NCBI GenBank assembly: GCA_018242625.1 | Contig: JAFEBO010000002.1 | Span: 1-64,000 of the forward strand | DNA length: 64,000 nucleotides | Direction: 5' to 3' | DNA from: Planctomycetota bacterium | GTDB lineage: Bacteria; Planctomycetota; Phycisphaerae; Phycisphaerales; UBA1924 | Shown: positions 37,333 through 45,836 of the stretch, in pieces | How the letters are laid out: each line of letters opens with the position of its first letter | How positions within the stretch are numbered: the stretch's first letter is position 1 | Notes under the pieces: generated by a model | What the model saw: only the letters and a program-made list of their open reading frames with translations | Databases searched by the model: none | Told to the model about the DNA's origin: nothing | Position numbers and translations under genes: made by a program

Positions 37333-38565
37333 CTACTTGCCGCCGCTGGTTTTGCCGCTGCGTTGGCCCTCGGTGACGGCGGAGATATCGAGTTCAATCT
37401 CGAGCATGTCGAAGATCTGAACGAACTCGACCATGGGGACTTTGAAGACGCCGAGTTCTGTGGGGTAGCCGTTCTTCAGACCCGGTGCGCCGGCGGGCTT
37501 GAAGGAGTTTCGGTGCGGGTTCCAGACCGTGACGATGTCCTTCGCGGGGTCGTAGCCGAGGACGGCGTAGGCGTGGCGGCTGGGGATTCCCGGGGGGAGA
37601 TCTTCCATGGGGATCGTGCCGGCGCCGATGAGTTTCTTCCTGGAAATGGGCTGCTTGATTTTCTCGCGGACCATTCGGGCGAGGTCGTTTGGATTGGCGG
37701 CGAGCTGCGCGACGGCGGAGTCGCCGCGGCGTTCGATGTTGGTGCGGAGGAGGTAGGTTTCGGATTCGTGGCCGGTGAGGATTCGGATGGTGACGTAGAG
37801 CTGACCGCCGCGGCCGATGGTGTCGGAGGCGACGCCGTCCTTGTACTTTTCGGGGTACTGCGCCTGGCGGAGGAGGCCGAAGCCTTTTTCGAACGCCGCC
37901 ATCCAGTTGCCTTCTTCTCCCCTTGAGGAGGAGACGCCGATCTCGGCGTCGGTGAGGGCGGGCATGACGATGGTTTCGCTGTCGGCGAAGGCGACGCGTA
38001 GATCTCCGTTTTTCTGGACGGTGATCATTTTCCTGACTTTGTCGGGCTGGTGATAGACGAGGTTGCCGATCATGGCGACGAAGTAGCAGTCGCCCAGTGC
38101 GCCCTGGCGGATCTGCTCGAGGCTGAGCCTGTCCTTGCGGAAGAGCGCCCGCTCGGGGTTTTCGATGCGGTCGCGGCAGGCGATGAAGACCTTCTGCCAG
38201 TCGATGCCGGCGCCGTTGAAGAAGGCGGAGCCTTTTTCGTCGGCCGGGTCGTCGGCGGCGTGCCGGGCGTATTTCTGCTGGAGTTTGACGGCGGCGTCGA
38301 AATTGGCCAGTGTGTAGGGACCGGCGGGATAACCGATGCGGCGGACGGTTTTCATGGCGGCGATCGCGGCGGCCTGATCACCCTTGAGCTGCGGGGCGAC
38401 GACAAGGCGGTCGATTTCGGAGATCGAGAGATCGCCGCTGCGGTCGAGATCCCAGGCGGCGAAATTGGCCTGCACGACATCGATGAACTGTGGCGCGGCC
38501 TTTTCGGGTGCGGCGAGCGCCAGGACGGTCAGGAGCAGAGTCATCGGGGAGATCATGGCGTCCAT
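37333..38565 (-). CDS. Calpain-like (C2) cysteine protease with EF-hand-like segment
   Basis: A protein of about 410 residues. An N-terminal hydrophobic stretch (MTLLLTVLALAAPEKAAP) is a signal peptide. Next comes a calcium-loop-like FAAWDLDRSGDLSISEIDRL (DxDxSGDxxxxE), so an EF-hand. The C2 peptidase domain holds the complete triad: Cys in QGALGDCYFVA, His in SRHAYAVLGYD and Asn in VTVWNPH. Calpains are mainly eukaryotic; bacterial forms of this kind are found in scattered phyla including planctomycetes. Start choices are ATGs at 38565, 38556 and 38544. The open frame upstream of that is the shadow of the opposite TerB-like gene. Confidence 0.87.
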   Translation of the reverse strand: MDAMISPMTLLLTVLALAAPEKAAPQFIDVVQANFAAWDLDRSGDLSISEIDRLVVAPQLKGDQAAAIAAMKTVRRIGYPAGPYTLANFDAAVKLQQKYARHAADDPADEKGSAFFNGAGIDWQKVFIACRDRIENPERALFRKDRLSLEQIRQGALGDCYFVAMIGNLVYHQPDKVRKMITVQKNGDLRVAFADSETIVMPALTDAEIGVSSSRGEEGNWMAAFEKGFGLLRQAQYPEKYKDGVASDTIGRGGQLYVTIRILTGHESETYLLRTNIERRGDSAVAQLAANPNDLARMVREKIKQPISRKKLIGAGTIPMEDLPPGIPSRHAYAVLGYDPAKDIVTVWNPHRNSFKPAGAPGLKNGYPTELGVFKVPMVEFVQIFDMLEIELDISAVTEGQRSGKTSGGK

Positions 38566-38626
38566 GGTACTTGAAATTACGGACGGGCCGGAACCGCGGA
38601 TCGTCGAAAGAGGGGTTGGACCCCCG

Positions 38627-38632
38627 TAGAAT
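38627..38632 (+). promoter_or_regulatory. Putative -10 box (TAGAAT)
   Basis: TAGAAT followed by CCGG lies 55 bp upstream of the TerB-like gene. The same TAGAATC(C/G)G string occurs before gyrA (55619) and before the second STAS gene (59997). No convincing -35 box is seen. Confidence 0.35.
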
Positions 38633-38686
38633 CCGGTGTTGACGGGGGCGGCGAGGCGCCGCGACGTCGGCAAGGAGAGTTCATTG

Positions 38687-39265
38687 ATGAATCCGCAGCG
38701 GAACAGCGATGCGTTTCTGGAGCGTGGCCGGAGCCTTGAAGAGGGGTTTTTCCGCAAGCAGGACTCTGAGCTTGTCGACAAGATGCGGAGCGTGTTCGAG
38801 GCGAAGCTGGCGAAGGAAGAGCTCAGCAAGACCACGGGGATCACGAATTCCGAGGTTCTTGACCGGATGATCGCGGCGAACGTCCGGGGCGAGATGGCGC
38901 TGGCGTTCAAGCTCTTTCCGCTGGTTGAAATCGCGTGGGCGGACGGCAACTTCGATTCGGAAGAGGCGGACGCGGTGCTGGCGGCGGCGCGGAAGTTCGG
39001 GCTGCCCGAGAACAGCGCGGCGCTTGGACGCCTGAAGGAATGGCTGAAGAAAGGCCCGACGCCGGAGGGGCGGGCGCTCTGGGCGATGTACGCCAGGGAG
39101 CTCAAGAAGGTGCTGAGCCCCGATGAACTGCACAAGTTCCGCGACGAGCTTCTGAAGCACGCGCACGCGGTCGCGGAAGCGAGCGGCGGCGTGCTGGGCG
39201 TCTTCTTTACCGAGAGTCAGACCGAAAAGAAGGTGATCTCGGATATCAAGAAAGCGCTGACCTGA
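38687..39265 (+). CDS. TerB-like (TerB/DUF533-type) cytoplasmic protein
   Basis: A 192-residue helical protein from the ATG at 38687 (AAGGAGAG upstream). The centre reads FKLFPLVEIAWADGNFDSEE followed by ADAVLAAARKFGLPE, the acidic 'AWADG.....E' motif of TerB-like helical bundles, which bind metal ions in TerB itself and occur in stress-related and membrane-associated proteins. The end (ESQTEKKVISDIKKALT) is also typical. No signal peptide. It is divergent from the calpain-like gene. Confidence 0.75.
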   Translation: MNPQRNSDAFLERGRSLEEGFFRKQDSELVDKMRSVFEAKLAKEELSKTTGITNSEVLDRMIAANVRGEMALAFKLFPLVEIAWADGNFDSEEADAVLAAARKFGLPENSAALGRLKEWLKKGPTPEGRALWAMYARELKKVLSPDELHKFRDELLKHAHAVAEASGGVLGVFFTESQTEKKVISDIKKALT

Positions 39266-39284
39266 GAGCGGAATGAAGAGCGAA

Positions 39285-40022
39285 TCAGGCCGGCTGGGGA
39301 GAAACGAGCCGGTCCTCGCAGACCAGGCCGTCGGCGAGACGGACGACTCGCTTGCAGCGTTTGGCGATGCTGTCGTCGTGGGTGACCATGATGATGGTCA
39401 TGCCGATTTCGTGGAGTTCTTCGAAGGTCTTCAGGATTGCCTGACCGGTTTTGCTGTCGAGGTTGCCCGTCGGTTCGTCGGCCATCAGGATGGCCGGCTT
39501 TGTCACAAGGGCACGGGCGATGGCGACGCGCTGCTGCTGGCCGCCCGAGAGTTCGCGGGGACGGTGCCCGACGCGGTCGGCGAGGGCGACAACTTCAAGT
39601 GCAGCGAGGGCGGCCTTGCGTCGTTCACGCGGGGGTATGCCCTGATAGAAGAGCGGGACCTCGACGTTGGCTTCGATGGTGAGCTGCGGGATGAGGTTGA
39701 AGGCCTGGAAGACGAATCCGATCTTGCGGCCGCGGTAGATCGAGAGTTCTTCATCTCCCATGGTGCCGATGTCGCTGCCGTCGAGAAGGTACTGGCCGCT
39801 GGATGGCCGGTCGAGGCAGCCCAGGATGTTCATGAGCGTGGACTTGCCGGAGCCTGAAGCGCCCATGATGGCGACGTATTCGCCACGCCGGATGACAACG
39901 TCGATACCGCGGAGAGCCTCGACCATCACCGAGCCGTCGGGCTTGTAATAGATTTTCTTGAGAGCGCGCAGGTCGGCGATGGGCGGGGAGACCTGAGAAT
40001 TGCTGTCGATTTCGCCGGACAT
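39285..40022 (-). CDS. ABC transporter ATP-binding protein, LolD/MacB type
   Basis: A 245-residue ATPase. Walker [11 protein letters not shown]-loop FVFQAFNL, signature [15 protein letters not shown], Walker B ILMADEP and the H-loop MVTHDD are intact. The spacing and the [10 protein letters not shown] segment place it in the MacB/LolD/FtsE subfamily, which couples ATP to mechanotransmission or lipoprotein and peptide export. No FtsX-like permease lies in the neighbourhood, so its partner must be outside the window. I start at ATG 40022; the longer open frame is the shadow of the FG-GAP gene's end. It is 46 bp after that gene on the same strand. Confidence 0.93.
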   Translation of the reverse strand: MSGEIDSNSQVSPPIADLRALKKIYYKPDGSVMVEALRGIDVVIRRGEYVAIMGASGSGKSTLMNILGCLDRPSSGQYLLDGSDIGTMGDEELSIYRGRKIGFVFQAFNLIPQLTIEANVEVPLFYQGIPPRERRKAALAALEVVALADRVGHRPRELSGGQQQRVAIARALVTKPAILMADEPTGNLDSKTGQAILKTFEELHEIGMTIIMVTHDDSIAKRCKRVVRLADGLVCEDRLVSPQPA

Positions 40023-40068
40023 CTTTGGATCATTCGCACCTAGTCTGGTCTTGTCGTGCGGCGCGGGG

Positions 40069-41556
40069 CTATTGCTCGACGATGAGATGGTTCTTTCCGG
40101 CGGCGAGATTGTCGACGGTCTGGAGCTTTCCGGAGGGCCAGCGGATGATCGCCTTTGCCGAGGAAGCATCGCCCAGGCCAAAGTGCTGACGGAGATCGGC
40201 CTGGCTGCGAAAGCCGCTGCCGGCGGAGACCTCCCGGGTCTGCGTGACTTCGCGACCGGAGATCGTGGCGGTGAGCCGGATGCGGGCGCCGATGGCGGTC
40301 CGGTTGGAGGCCGAGCCCTGCAGCTCGAGTTTGATCCAGTTTCCGGGATTGGTGGTTTCGTTGTGGAAAAGCCGGATCAGTTCGCCGTCGCCGGGGCGGA
40401 GGGGCCACTGACCGATGAGCATGTCGATGCGGCCGTCGTTGTCGTAATCGGCCAGGGCGCATGAGCTGGCGAAGAGGACGCGATCGGTCAGGCCGGGCAC
40501 ATCGATGCGCCGGAACGTGCCGTCGCCGCGGTTCATGAAGAGGAGAGATCCGGCTCCCCAGTTCGGGACGAAGCAGTCGACGGCGCCGTTGTTGTCGAGG
40601 TCGGCCCATTGCACGAGGCCGGCGTTGGTGCTTATGAGGTGTGCGTCTGCGAGGGGGGCGGGCTCGAAGCCGGTGGCTGTGTTGTGAAAGAGGAGGGCCG
40701 TGCCGCCCTGCGCGCACGCGATGGCGAGGTCCATGCGGCCGTCGTTGTCGTAGTCGGCCCAGGCAGAGCCGGAAGCGGGGAACGGGTTTCGGTCGAGTTC
40801 GGGGAGCGGGACGTGCGAGAGACGGGTGGAGCCGTCGTTGTGGTAGAGCCAGGCCTTGCCGGTGTTGTTGGGAGCGAAGAGGTCGGGCAGGCCGTCGTTG
40901 TCGTAATCGCAGAAATAGGCGCCGCCGGTGGAAGACTTGCGGTCGGCGAAATCGTTGGCGGTGATGCGGGTGAACCCGCCTTTGCCATCGCCGCGGTAGA
41001 GGAAAGGCAGATCGGGCGCGGAGTATGCGTTGTTGCAGAGCAGCAGGTCGAGATTGCCATCGGCATCGAGGTCCACCCAGGTGGAAGAGAAGGTGTTTGC
41101 CTTGTCGGTATGGGGCGGAGCATCGGAGAGAATCTCGAACGTGCGGTTTCCGAGCCCCCGTGCGAGCACTCCGCCCGCTTCGAGCTGGCAGGAGATGAAG
41201 CAATCGAGAATTCCGTCGTTGTCGAAATCGGCCCAGGTGCTGCCGCTCCCGAACGTGATGGCTTCTGTGAGAGGATTGTGCTCATCGAGCGTGAAGTTGC
41301 CCTTGCCATCGCCCCAATAAAGCCGGCTTGGCTGGCGCTCGGGGCGTTTGGAGACGTCGTATCCGGCGGTGATGAGGATGTCGAGGTTTCCGTCGCGGTC
41401 GATATCGAGCATGGAGACGCCGCCCGTGCTTTTGTGATCGGCCGTGAGATGTCCGGCCTCGACGGGCGAAAACCTGATCTCGGGGGCGGGCTGTCCGGCC
41501 GAGGCGGTCGCCGTCGCAAAGAGGAGAAACAGGAACGTGCGGAGCTGTGCAAGCAT
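40069..41556 (-). CDS. Secreted FG-GAP/VCBS-repeat protein with ASPIC/UnbV domain
   Basis: A 495-residue exported protein (signal LRTFLFLLFATATASAG). The body is a chain of FG-GAP/VCBS repeats with calcium-loop motifs such as DIDRDGNLDI, DFDNDGILDC, DLDADGNLDL, DYDNDGLPDL, DYDNDGRMDL, DLDNNGAVDC and DYDNDGRIDM, forming an integrin-like propeller. The C-terminal 90 residues (AIGARIRLTATISG, REVSAGSGFRSQ, HFGLG, AIIRWPSG) are the ASPIC/UnbV domain. Such proteins are abundant in Planctomycetes and Verrucomicrobia; role unknown, probably surface binding. It precedes the ABC ATPase gene. Confidence 0.93.
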   Translation of the reverse strand: MLAQLRTFLFLLFATATASAGQPAPEIRFSPVEAGHLTADHKSTGGVSMLDIDRDGNLDILITAGYDVSKRPERQPSRLYWGDGKGNFTLDEHNPLTEAITFGSGSTWADFDNDGILDCFISCQLEAGGVLARGLGNRTFEILSDAPPHTDKANTFSSTWVDLDADGNLDLLLCNNAYSAPDLPFLYRGDGKGGFTRITANDFADRKSSTGGAYFCDYDNDGLPDLFAPNNTGKAWLYHNDGSTRLSHVPLPELDRNPFPASGSAWADYDNDGRMDLAIACAQGGTALLFHNTATGFEPAPLADAHLISTNAGLVQWADLDNNGAVDCFVPNWGAGSLLFMNRGDGTFRRIDVPGLTDRVLFASSCALADYDNDGRIDMLIGQWPLRPGDGELIRLFHNETTNPGNWIKLELQGSASNRTAIGARIRLTATISGREVTQTREVSAGSGFRSQADLRQHFGLGDASSAKAIIRWPSGKLQTVDNLAAGKNHLIVEQ

Positions 41557-41682
41557 GGACGCTCCTTTGAGCGCGGGCGGCGAGAAGGCAGCGGGCGCGA
41601 AACTGCCGCGTCTGTTCGTTGGTGACGCCGTGCATTGGTACCGGAAGTCGGGCGGCGGGTTTCCGGAATCGCGGCCGGAAAA

Positions 41683-42747
41683 TCAGTCCGCCGCGAGAGC
41701 ACGGATGACGCCTTCGAGCCCCTCGACGACACGGGCGGCGTGAAGATAGTTCAGCGTGTCGGGGGTGTCGGTGGCGCTGTGGTAGTTGGGATTGCGGAAG
41801 TTGGCGGTGTCGGTGACCATGAGGGCGGGAACGCCGATGCGCCAGAAGGATGCGTGATCGGAGCGGCCAATATCGCGGATGACTGCCGGGAGCGCGGCAC
41901 CCTCGCTCGGGAAGCTGGCGACGGATCGGAACGCGCCGACGCACTGCTTGACCAGGGCACGATCGTCGAAGCGGGAGACAAAGACGATGAAGTTGCCGGT
42001 GGACGGATAGAACAGAGAGAGGGGCGCGGGGTATTTCTGTGAGCCGGGTGCGTCGCTGTAGTAGCCGATCATTTCGAGGCTGAGCATGGCGACGATGTGA
42101 TCGCCGTCGGCGCGGGCTTTTTCGGCGTAGATCCAGCTTCCCATTTCGGGCGTGCCGCCGGTGGGGAGTTCTTCGTTGGGGAAGAGGACGAAGCGGATGG
42201 TGCGGGGCTGGGGTTTGTCGTTGAAGGACCGTGCGAGGGCGAGGATGGCGGCGCAGCCGCTGGCGTTGTCATCGGCGCCGGGGGAGCGCTGGGTGGTGTC
42301 GTAGTGTGCGCCGATGACGACGATATCGTCGGGATGCGAAGTGCCTTTGAGCGTGGCTTCGAGATTTGGGGTGAGGCTGCCTTTGGTGGGGAACGAGTGT
42401 TCGTCGACTTCGTAGCCAGCGGCGGCGAGTTGCTCCTTGAGGTAGAGCGCGGATTCGGCGAGCTCCTTGGGGTGGTAGATGCTGCGCTTGCCGATGTCGG
42501 ACGCGAGGTGGGTGACGGTGGTGCGGAGGTCTGTTGCTAGTTGTTTTTGAGATTCGGTGAGCGGCGGTAGCGGGCCGGTGAAGGTGCTTCCGGGCATTGC
42601 GATCATCGCGGAGTAGAAGTACGCAGCGGCGATGAAAGCGAACAAAGCGAGCGAGCAGGCGAGAAGAGCGAGTACCCGGAATGTGCGAATCTTGCCAGCC
42701 ACCGCGATCTTTCGGATGAGGAATGAATGTTGCGCACCATAGTCCAT
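41683..42747 (-). CDS. Membrane-anchored M28-family aminopeptidase
   Basis: A 354-residue zinc peptidase with an N-terminal anchor (VLALLACSLALFAFIAAAYFY). The M28 ligands are present: His and Asp in GAHYDT, Asp in GADDNASG, Glu pair in FPNEE, Asp in SLEMIGYY context and DHASF, and His in NYHSATDTPDTL. Such peptidases remove N-terminal residues from peptides outside the cytoplasm. TATAAA lies 15 bases upstream of the start on the minus strand, close to a fragment of gdh-like DNA. No clear ribosome-binding site is seen. Confidence 0.9.
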   Translation of the reverse strand: MDYGAQHSFLIRKIAVAGKIRTFRVLALLACSLALFAFIAAAYFYSAMIAMPGSTFTGPLPPLTESQKQLATDLRTTVTHLASDIGKRSIYHPKELAESALYLKEQLAAAGYEVDEHSFPTKGSLTPNLEATLKGTSHPDDIVVIGAHYDTTQRSPGADDNASGCAAILALARSFNDKPQPRTIRFVLFPNEELPTGGTPEMGSWIYAEKARADGDHIVAMLSLEMIGYYSDAPGSQKYPAPLSLFYPSTGNFIVFVSRFDDRALVKQCVGAFRSVASFPSEGAALPAVIRDIGRSDHASFWRIGVPALMVTDTANFRNPNYHSATDTPDTLNYLHAARVVEGLEGVIRALAAD

Positions 42748-42768
42748 GAATTTGCCGTCGTTTTATAT

Positions 42769-42807
42769 GCGGCCTTGACCATGTGCTTGTTGAATTCGCG
42801 ATCGACG
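42769..42807 (-). pseudogene. Fragment copied from the glutamate dehydrogenase gene
   Basis: These 39 bp match 45952-45990 inside the glutamate dehydrogenase gene with 37 identities, in the same orientation. On the minus strand they read DREFNKHMVKAA, against DRELNKHMVKAA in the enzyme. The flanks do not match. It is a stray fragment between two unrelated genes, apparently copied by an illegitimate event. Confidence 0.75.
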
Positions 42808-42820
42808 AGGCAAGAGAAGA

Positions 42821-45640
42821 TCAGGGGCAGATCAGGTCGTTGTAGGCCAGGGCGAAGAGTGAAAAGTCGGCGTCTTCGACGATGCCGTCGTGGTTGAGGT
42901 CGAAGAGGCAATCGGCGGGCATGGACGCGTCGGCGCAATCGAGCGTGTTGTAGCCCCCCACGAAAAGGCTGAAATCGGAATCGTCCACGAGGCCGTCGCC
43001 GTTGAAGTCGGCGGGACAATTGTTGAGGGTGTATTCGAACGCGCCCCGGTCGATTGTGCCGGATCGACGCGGAAGCCCGGCGATGTCAAGGGGAAAACCG
43101 GACGCGAGGGCCGAGTTGTCGCCGGTGTTGATGCACGTTGAACCGGGGCCGAGGCGGTAATTGCCGCCCGCGGGGTTGACAAAAAGCGGGTTGCCCGCGT
43201 TGTTGTTCAGGCCGCCGAGCGAGCCTGTCCAACCCTGGACCGATGTGTATCCCGGATTGCCGGTGGCGCTGTAGTAGACGAGGTTTTTGTCCTGGAGAGA
43301 AGCGAGCCCGCCGGCGTTGCCCCAGAGGACGCAGTTGGTGAAGTTGGCGGAAGCGAAGTAGACCGTTGCGCCACCTGTATAGCTGGCGGCGGAATTCGCG
43401 GCGAGGGTGACGTTTTCGATGCTGGCGTTCGTATTGCTGGCGATCCAGAGACCGCCGCCGTCGGAAGCGGCCGAATTGTCGGAGACGAGCGAATTCTGAA
43501 TCTTGAGCACGGCGGCATTGGCGTCGACACCGCCGCCGTTGTAGACGAGCGCGGTGTTGCGGCTGACGCGGGAGGTCCTGACGGTCAGCGTGCTGCTGTC
43601 GACGGCGACGGCCCCGCCCCACGAGGCGGAATTGTGGGAGAGGGTGCTATTGTCGATGGTGAGGCTAGCGCCGTTATAGAGCGCGACGGCCCCGCCGCCC
43701 CAGGAAGCGGAATTGCCGATGAGGGAGCAATTCTGAACAAGGACGCTGGAGTCGGGTCCGTCGGCTTCGAGAGCTCCGCCGTAGCCGGCGTGGTTTGCGG
43801 TCATCGTGCAGTCTGCGATCGTGGGCGACGAATTGCTGAGATAGATGCCGGCGCCGGAGTAGTCGGAGTATCCGCCCGTGATCGTGAACCCATCGAGGCG
43901 GGCGGTGGGGCCGACGTTGTACGCGGTGACGGTGGACCACGCGTTGTCGGCGCTGGTGCCGGGGTCGCCGATGTTGCCGGAGAGGGTTGAGGTGTTCACA
44001 CCGAGCGTGCGCTGGGCGAGGGAAGACTCGCCGCCGCCCGGGCGTGACTTGCCCTTGAAGCCGCCGAAGAGGGATAGGCCGGAGCGCAGGGCGAAGCTGC
44101 TGCCGCGGTAGGTGCTTCCCGAGCCGGGGGTGTATGTTCCGGCGGCGACCCAGACCTGGCTGATGTTCGAGCACTTGAGGGTGGCGATACCGAGTATTTC
44201 GCCGAGGTCGGCGCCGGCGTTCGCCCATGTGCGACCGTCTCCGGGGCCCGGAGTGAGGGCGTCGGCGTATCGCTTCTCTTCGCACTCGTCGGGGCGGCAG
44301 TCGGCGTTGGCATCCTGGCTGAGTCCGCTCGAGATGTCGATCGAATCATCGATCCCGTTCGCGTTGCAGTCGATGATTCCGGCGGCGTCGCGATAGTTGG
44401 CGAGCGTCCAGCGGGTCTGCTGGATCATGAGGGCGTTGTATGCGGCGCGGGGCTGCCCGATTGCCACGCCGGCGGGCTGGTTGGTGCCGGGCGCGGTGAT
44501 GTTGGGGTTGGAAAAAACGGGCAGGCGGACGGTGCCGTTGTACGACATGATGGTGCCGTAGGTCTGACCGTTCCAGGCGAAGTGGTGTCCGCGGGCGTAG
44601 GACGTGGGGGCTGTCGGATCGTTTTCGTAATCGTGAGCGCAGCCGAAGTTGTGGCCGATTTCATGTGCAAGGAGGAGATCGCCGCCGCCGAGAGTGCGCC
44701 AGTTCACGCACGCGAAGGCGTCCTTCTGGTCCCAGATCGCCCACCAGGCGGCGCCGCCGATGAAGCGGGCGTCATCAACGGCGAGCGCGACGGTGTCGGC
44801 TTTGTACTGATCGCGCAGGGCATGGACGTTGTCCATGTAGCCGTCCGCGGTGTCGGTGACGCGCTGGAGGTGGTTGATCCACTGGGGCGCGACTTCGTCG
44901 TAGCTGACTTCGGCGAAGCCGACGATGCGGAGCTGGAGGCGGTTGACGCCGCCGGTATTGATGCCAGAGTTCGTGTAGGCGGCGTTGGCGGAGTCGATGC
45001 CGTTCTGGAAGCGTGCCTGAAGATTTGCGGCGCCGCCGGCGGCGTTCTTTGCCAGGGTTGTGTAGACGCAGAGGACATCGACGATGGATTGATCGTCGGA
45101 GCATGAGCAGGCGGAGGCTGCGCCTGCGGCCGCGGGCGGGGCGGGGGTCGACAGGTCCTTCTTGACAGCACCGGAGGGGGCGGACGGTCTGCCGGGCTGT
45201 TCGAGACGGGCGCGGGGTTGTTCCGCATCGGTCAACGGAAAGCAGCGTCCCATGTCCTGCGGCGACAGCATCGAGACGCGTGCAAGGGCGACGCCTGTTC
45301 CATCATCGCGCGAAGCGACCGATGGCTCTGGCGTGACGGAAAAGACACCCTTGTCACTCCAGAAGCCGGCGGAGAGCACGCCGTTTTCGACGGTGATCGT
45401 GCCGGTGCCCGCATGTGCGCCGTTGAGAGCAACCTGCAAGGTGAAGCCGTGTTCCCGCCTGATCAGTTTGGTCACGGTGAGATCGAGCGTCTCTCCCTGC
45501 GCGAGAGGAAACCGGAGCGTCTCGCCCCGCGACCTCTGAAGATTGGAAATTGCGTACTCGCGGAGTTCTGCTTGCGGCTGGGCCAGGAGCCAGGCCGGTG
45601 CAATGAACAGAGCGAACGCGCTGGCGAGTAGAAAACGCAT
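42821..45640 (-). CDS. Secreted HEXXH metalloprotease with beta-helix and dockerin-like tail
   Basis: A 939-residue exported protein (signal FLLASAFALFIAPAWLLAQ). The protease domain has the zinc motif HEIGHNFGCAHD (from His326), the reprolysin-like HEXXHXXGXXH/D form, with a Met-turn candidate GTIMSYNG. A short CNANGIDDSIDI calcium-loop segment follows, then a parallel right-handed beta-helix of about 330 residues (repeated N-S-A rich turns such as NSASWGGAVALYNG). It ends in two dockerin-like repeats, CPADFNGDGLVDDSDFSLFVGGYN and LFDLNHDGIVEDADFSLFAL, the same kind as in the protein at 23.1 kb. Its role is likely degradation of, or attachment to, extracellular material. Confidence 0.92.
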   Translation of the reverse strand: MRFLLASAFALFIAPAWLLAQPQAELREYAISNLQRSRGETLRFPLAQGETLDLTVTKLIRREHGFTLQVALNGAHAGTGTITVENGVLSAGFWSDKGVFSVTPEPSVASRDDGTGVALARVSMLSPQDMGRCFPLTDAEQPRARLEQPGRPSAPSGAVKKDLSTPAPPAAAGAASACSCSDDQSIVDVLCVYTTLAKNAAGGAANLQARFQNGIDSANAAYTNSGINTGGVNRLQLRIVGFAEVSYDEVAPQWINHLQRVTDTADGYMDNVHALRDQYKADTVALAVDDARFIGGAAWWAIWDQKDAFACVNWRTLGGGDLLLAHEIGHNFGCAHDYENDPTAPTSYARGHHFAWNGQTYGTIMSYNGTVRLPVFSNPNITAPGTNQPAGVAIGQPRAAYNALMIQQTRWTLANYRDAAGIIDCNANGIDDSIDISSGLSQDANADCRPDECEEKRYADALTPGPGDGRTWANAGADLGEILGIATLKCSNISQVWVAAGTYTPGSGSTYRGSSFALRSGLSLFGGFKGKSRPGGGESSLAQRTLGVNTSTLSGNIGDPGTSADNAWSTVTAYNVGPTARLDGFTITGGYSDYSGAGIYLSNSSPTIADCTMTANHAGYGGALEADGPDSSVLVQNCSLIGNSASWGGGAVALYNGASLTIDNSTLSHNSASWGGAVAVDSSTLTVRTSRVSRNTALVYNGGGVDANAAVLKIQNSLVSDNSAASDGGGLWIASNTNASIENVTLAANSAASYTGGATVYFASANFTNCVLWGNAGGLASLQDKNLVYYSATGNPGYTSVQGWTGSLGGLNNNAGNPLFVNPAGGNYRLGPGSTCINTGDNSALASGFPLDIAGLPRRSGTIDRGAFEYTLNNCPADFNGDGLVDDSDFSLFVGGYNTLDCADASMPADCLFDLNHDGIVEDADFSLFALAYNDLICP

Positions 45641-45778
45641 GGATTCAGGATACTCCCGGGTGCAAGACCCTTGAACGGGTTATCGGAGGAGGAACGGGCG
45701 GATTCGGGATACGCCGCCAGATGCGGGGAAGTCGGCAGAATCGGAGCGGGGAGCGACGGAACGGGCGTTTTTGCCGAG

Positions 45779-45803
45779 AAAAAACCCCGCTGTTGCGGGG
45801 TTT
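45779..45803 (-). terminator. Intrinsic terminator of gdh
   Basis: On the minus strand AAACCCCGC and GCGGGGTTT form a 9-bp stem with a four-base loop, followed by a run of six T. It lies 34 bp after the stop codon of the glutamate dehydrogenase gene. Confidence 0.88.
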
Positions 45804-45836
45804 GAAGGCGGGCGAACTGACTGCGGCTGGCGGCTG

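Noticed and set aside
37333-39135. 600-codon frame as a single protein
   Set aside because: The first 190 codons are Ser/Arg-rich antisense of the TerB-like gene; the calpain-like protein starts at 38565 or 38556.
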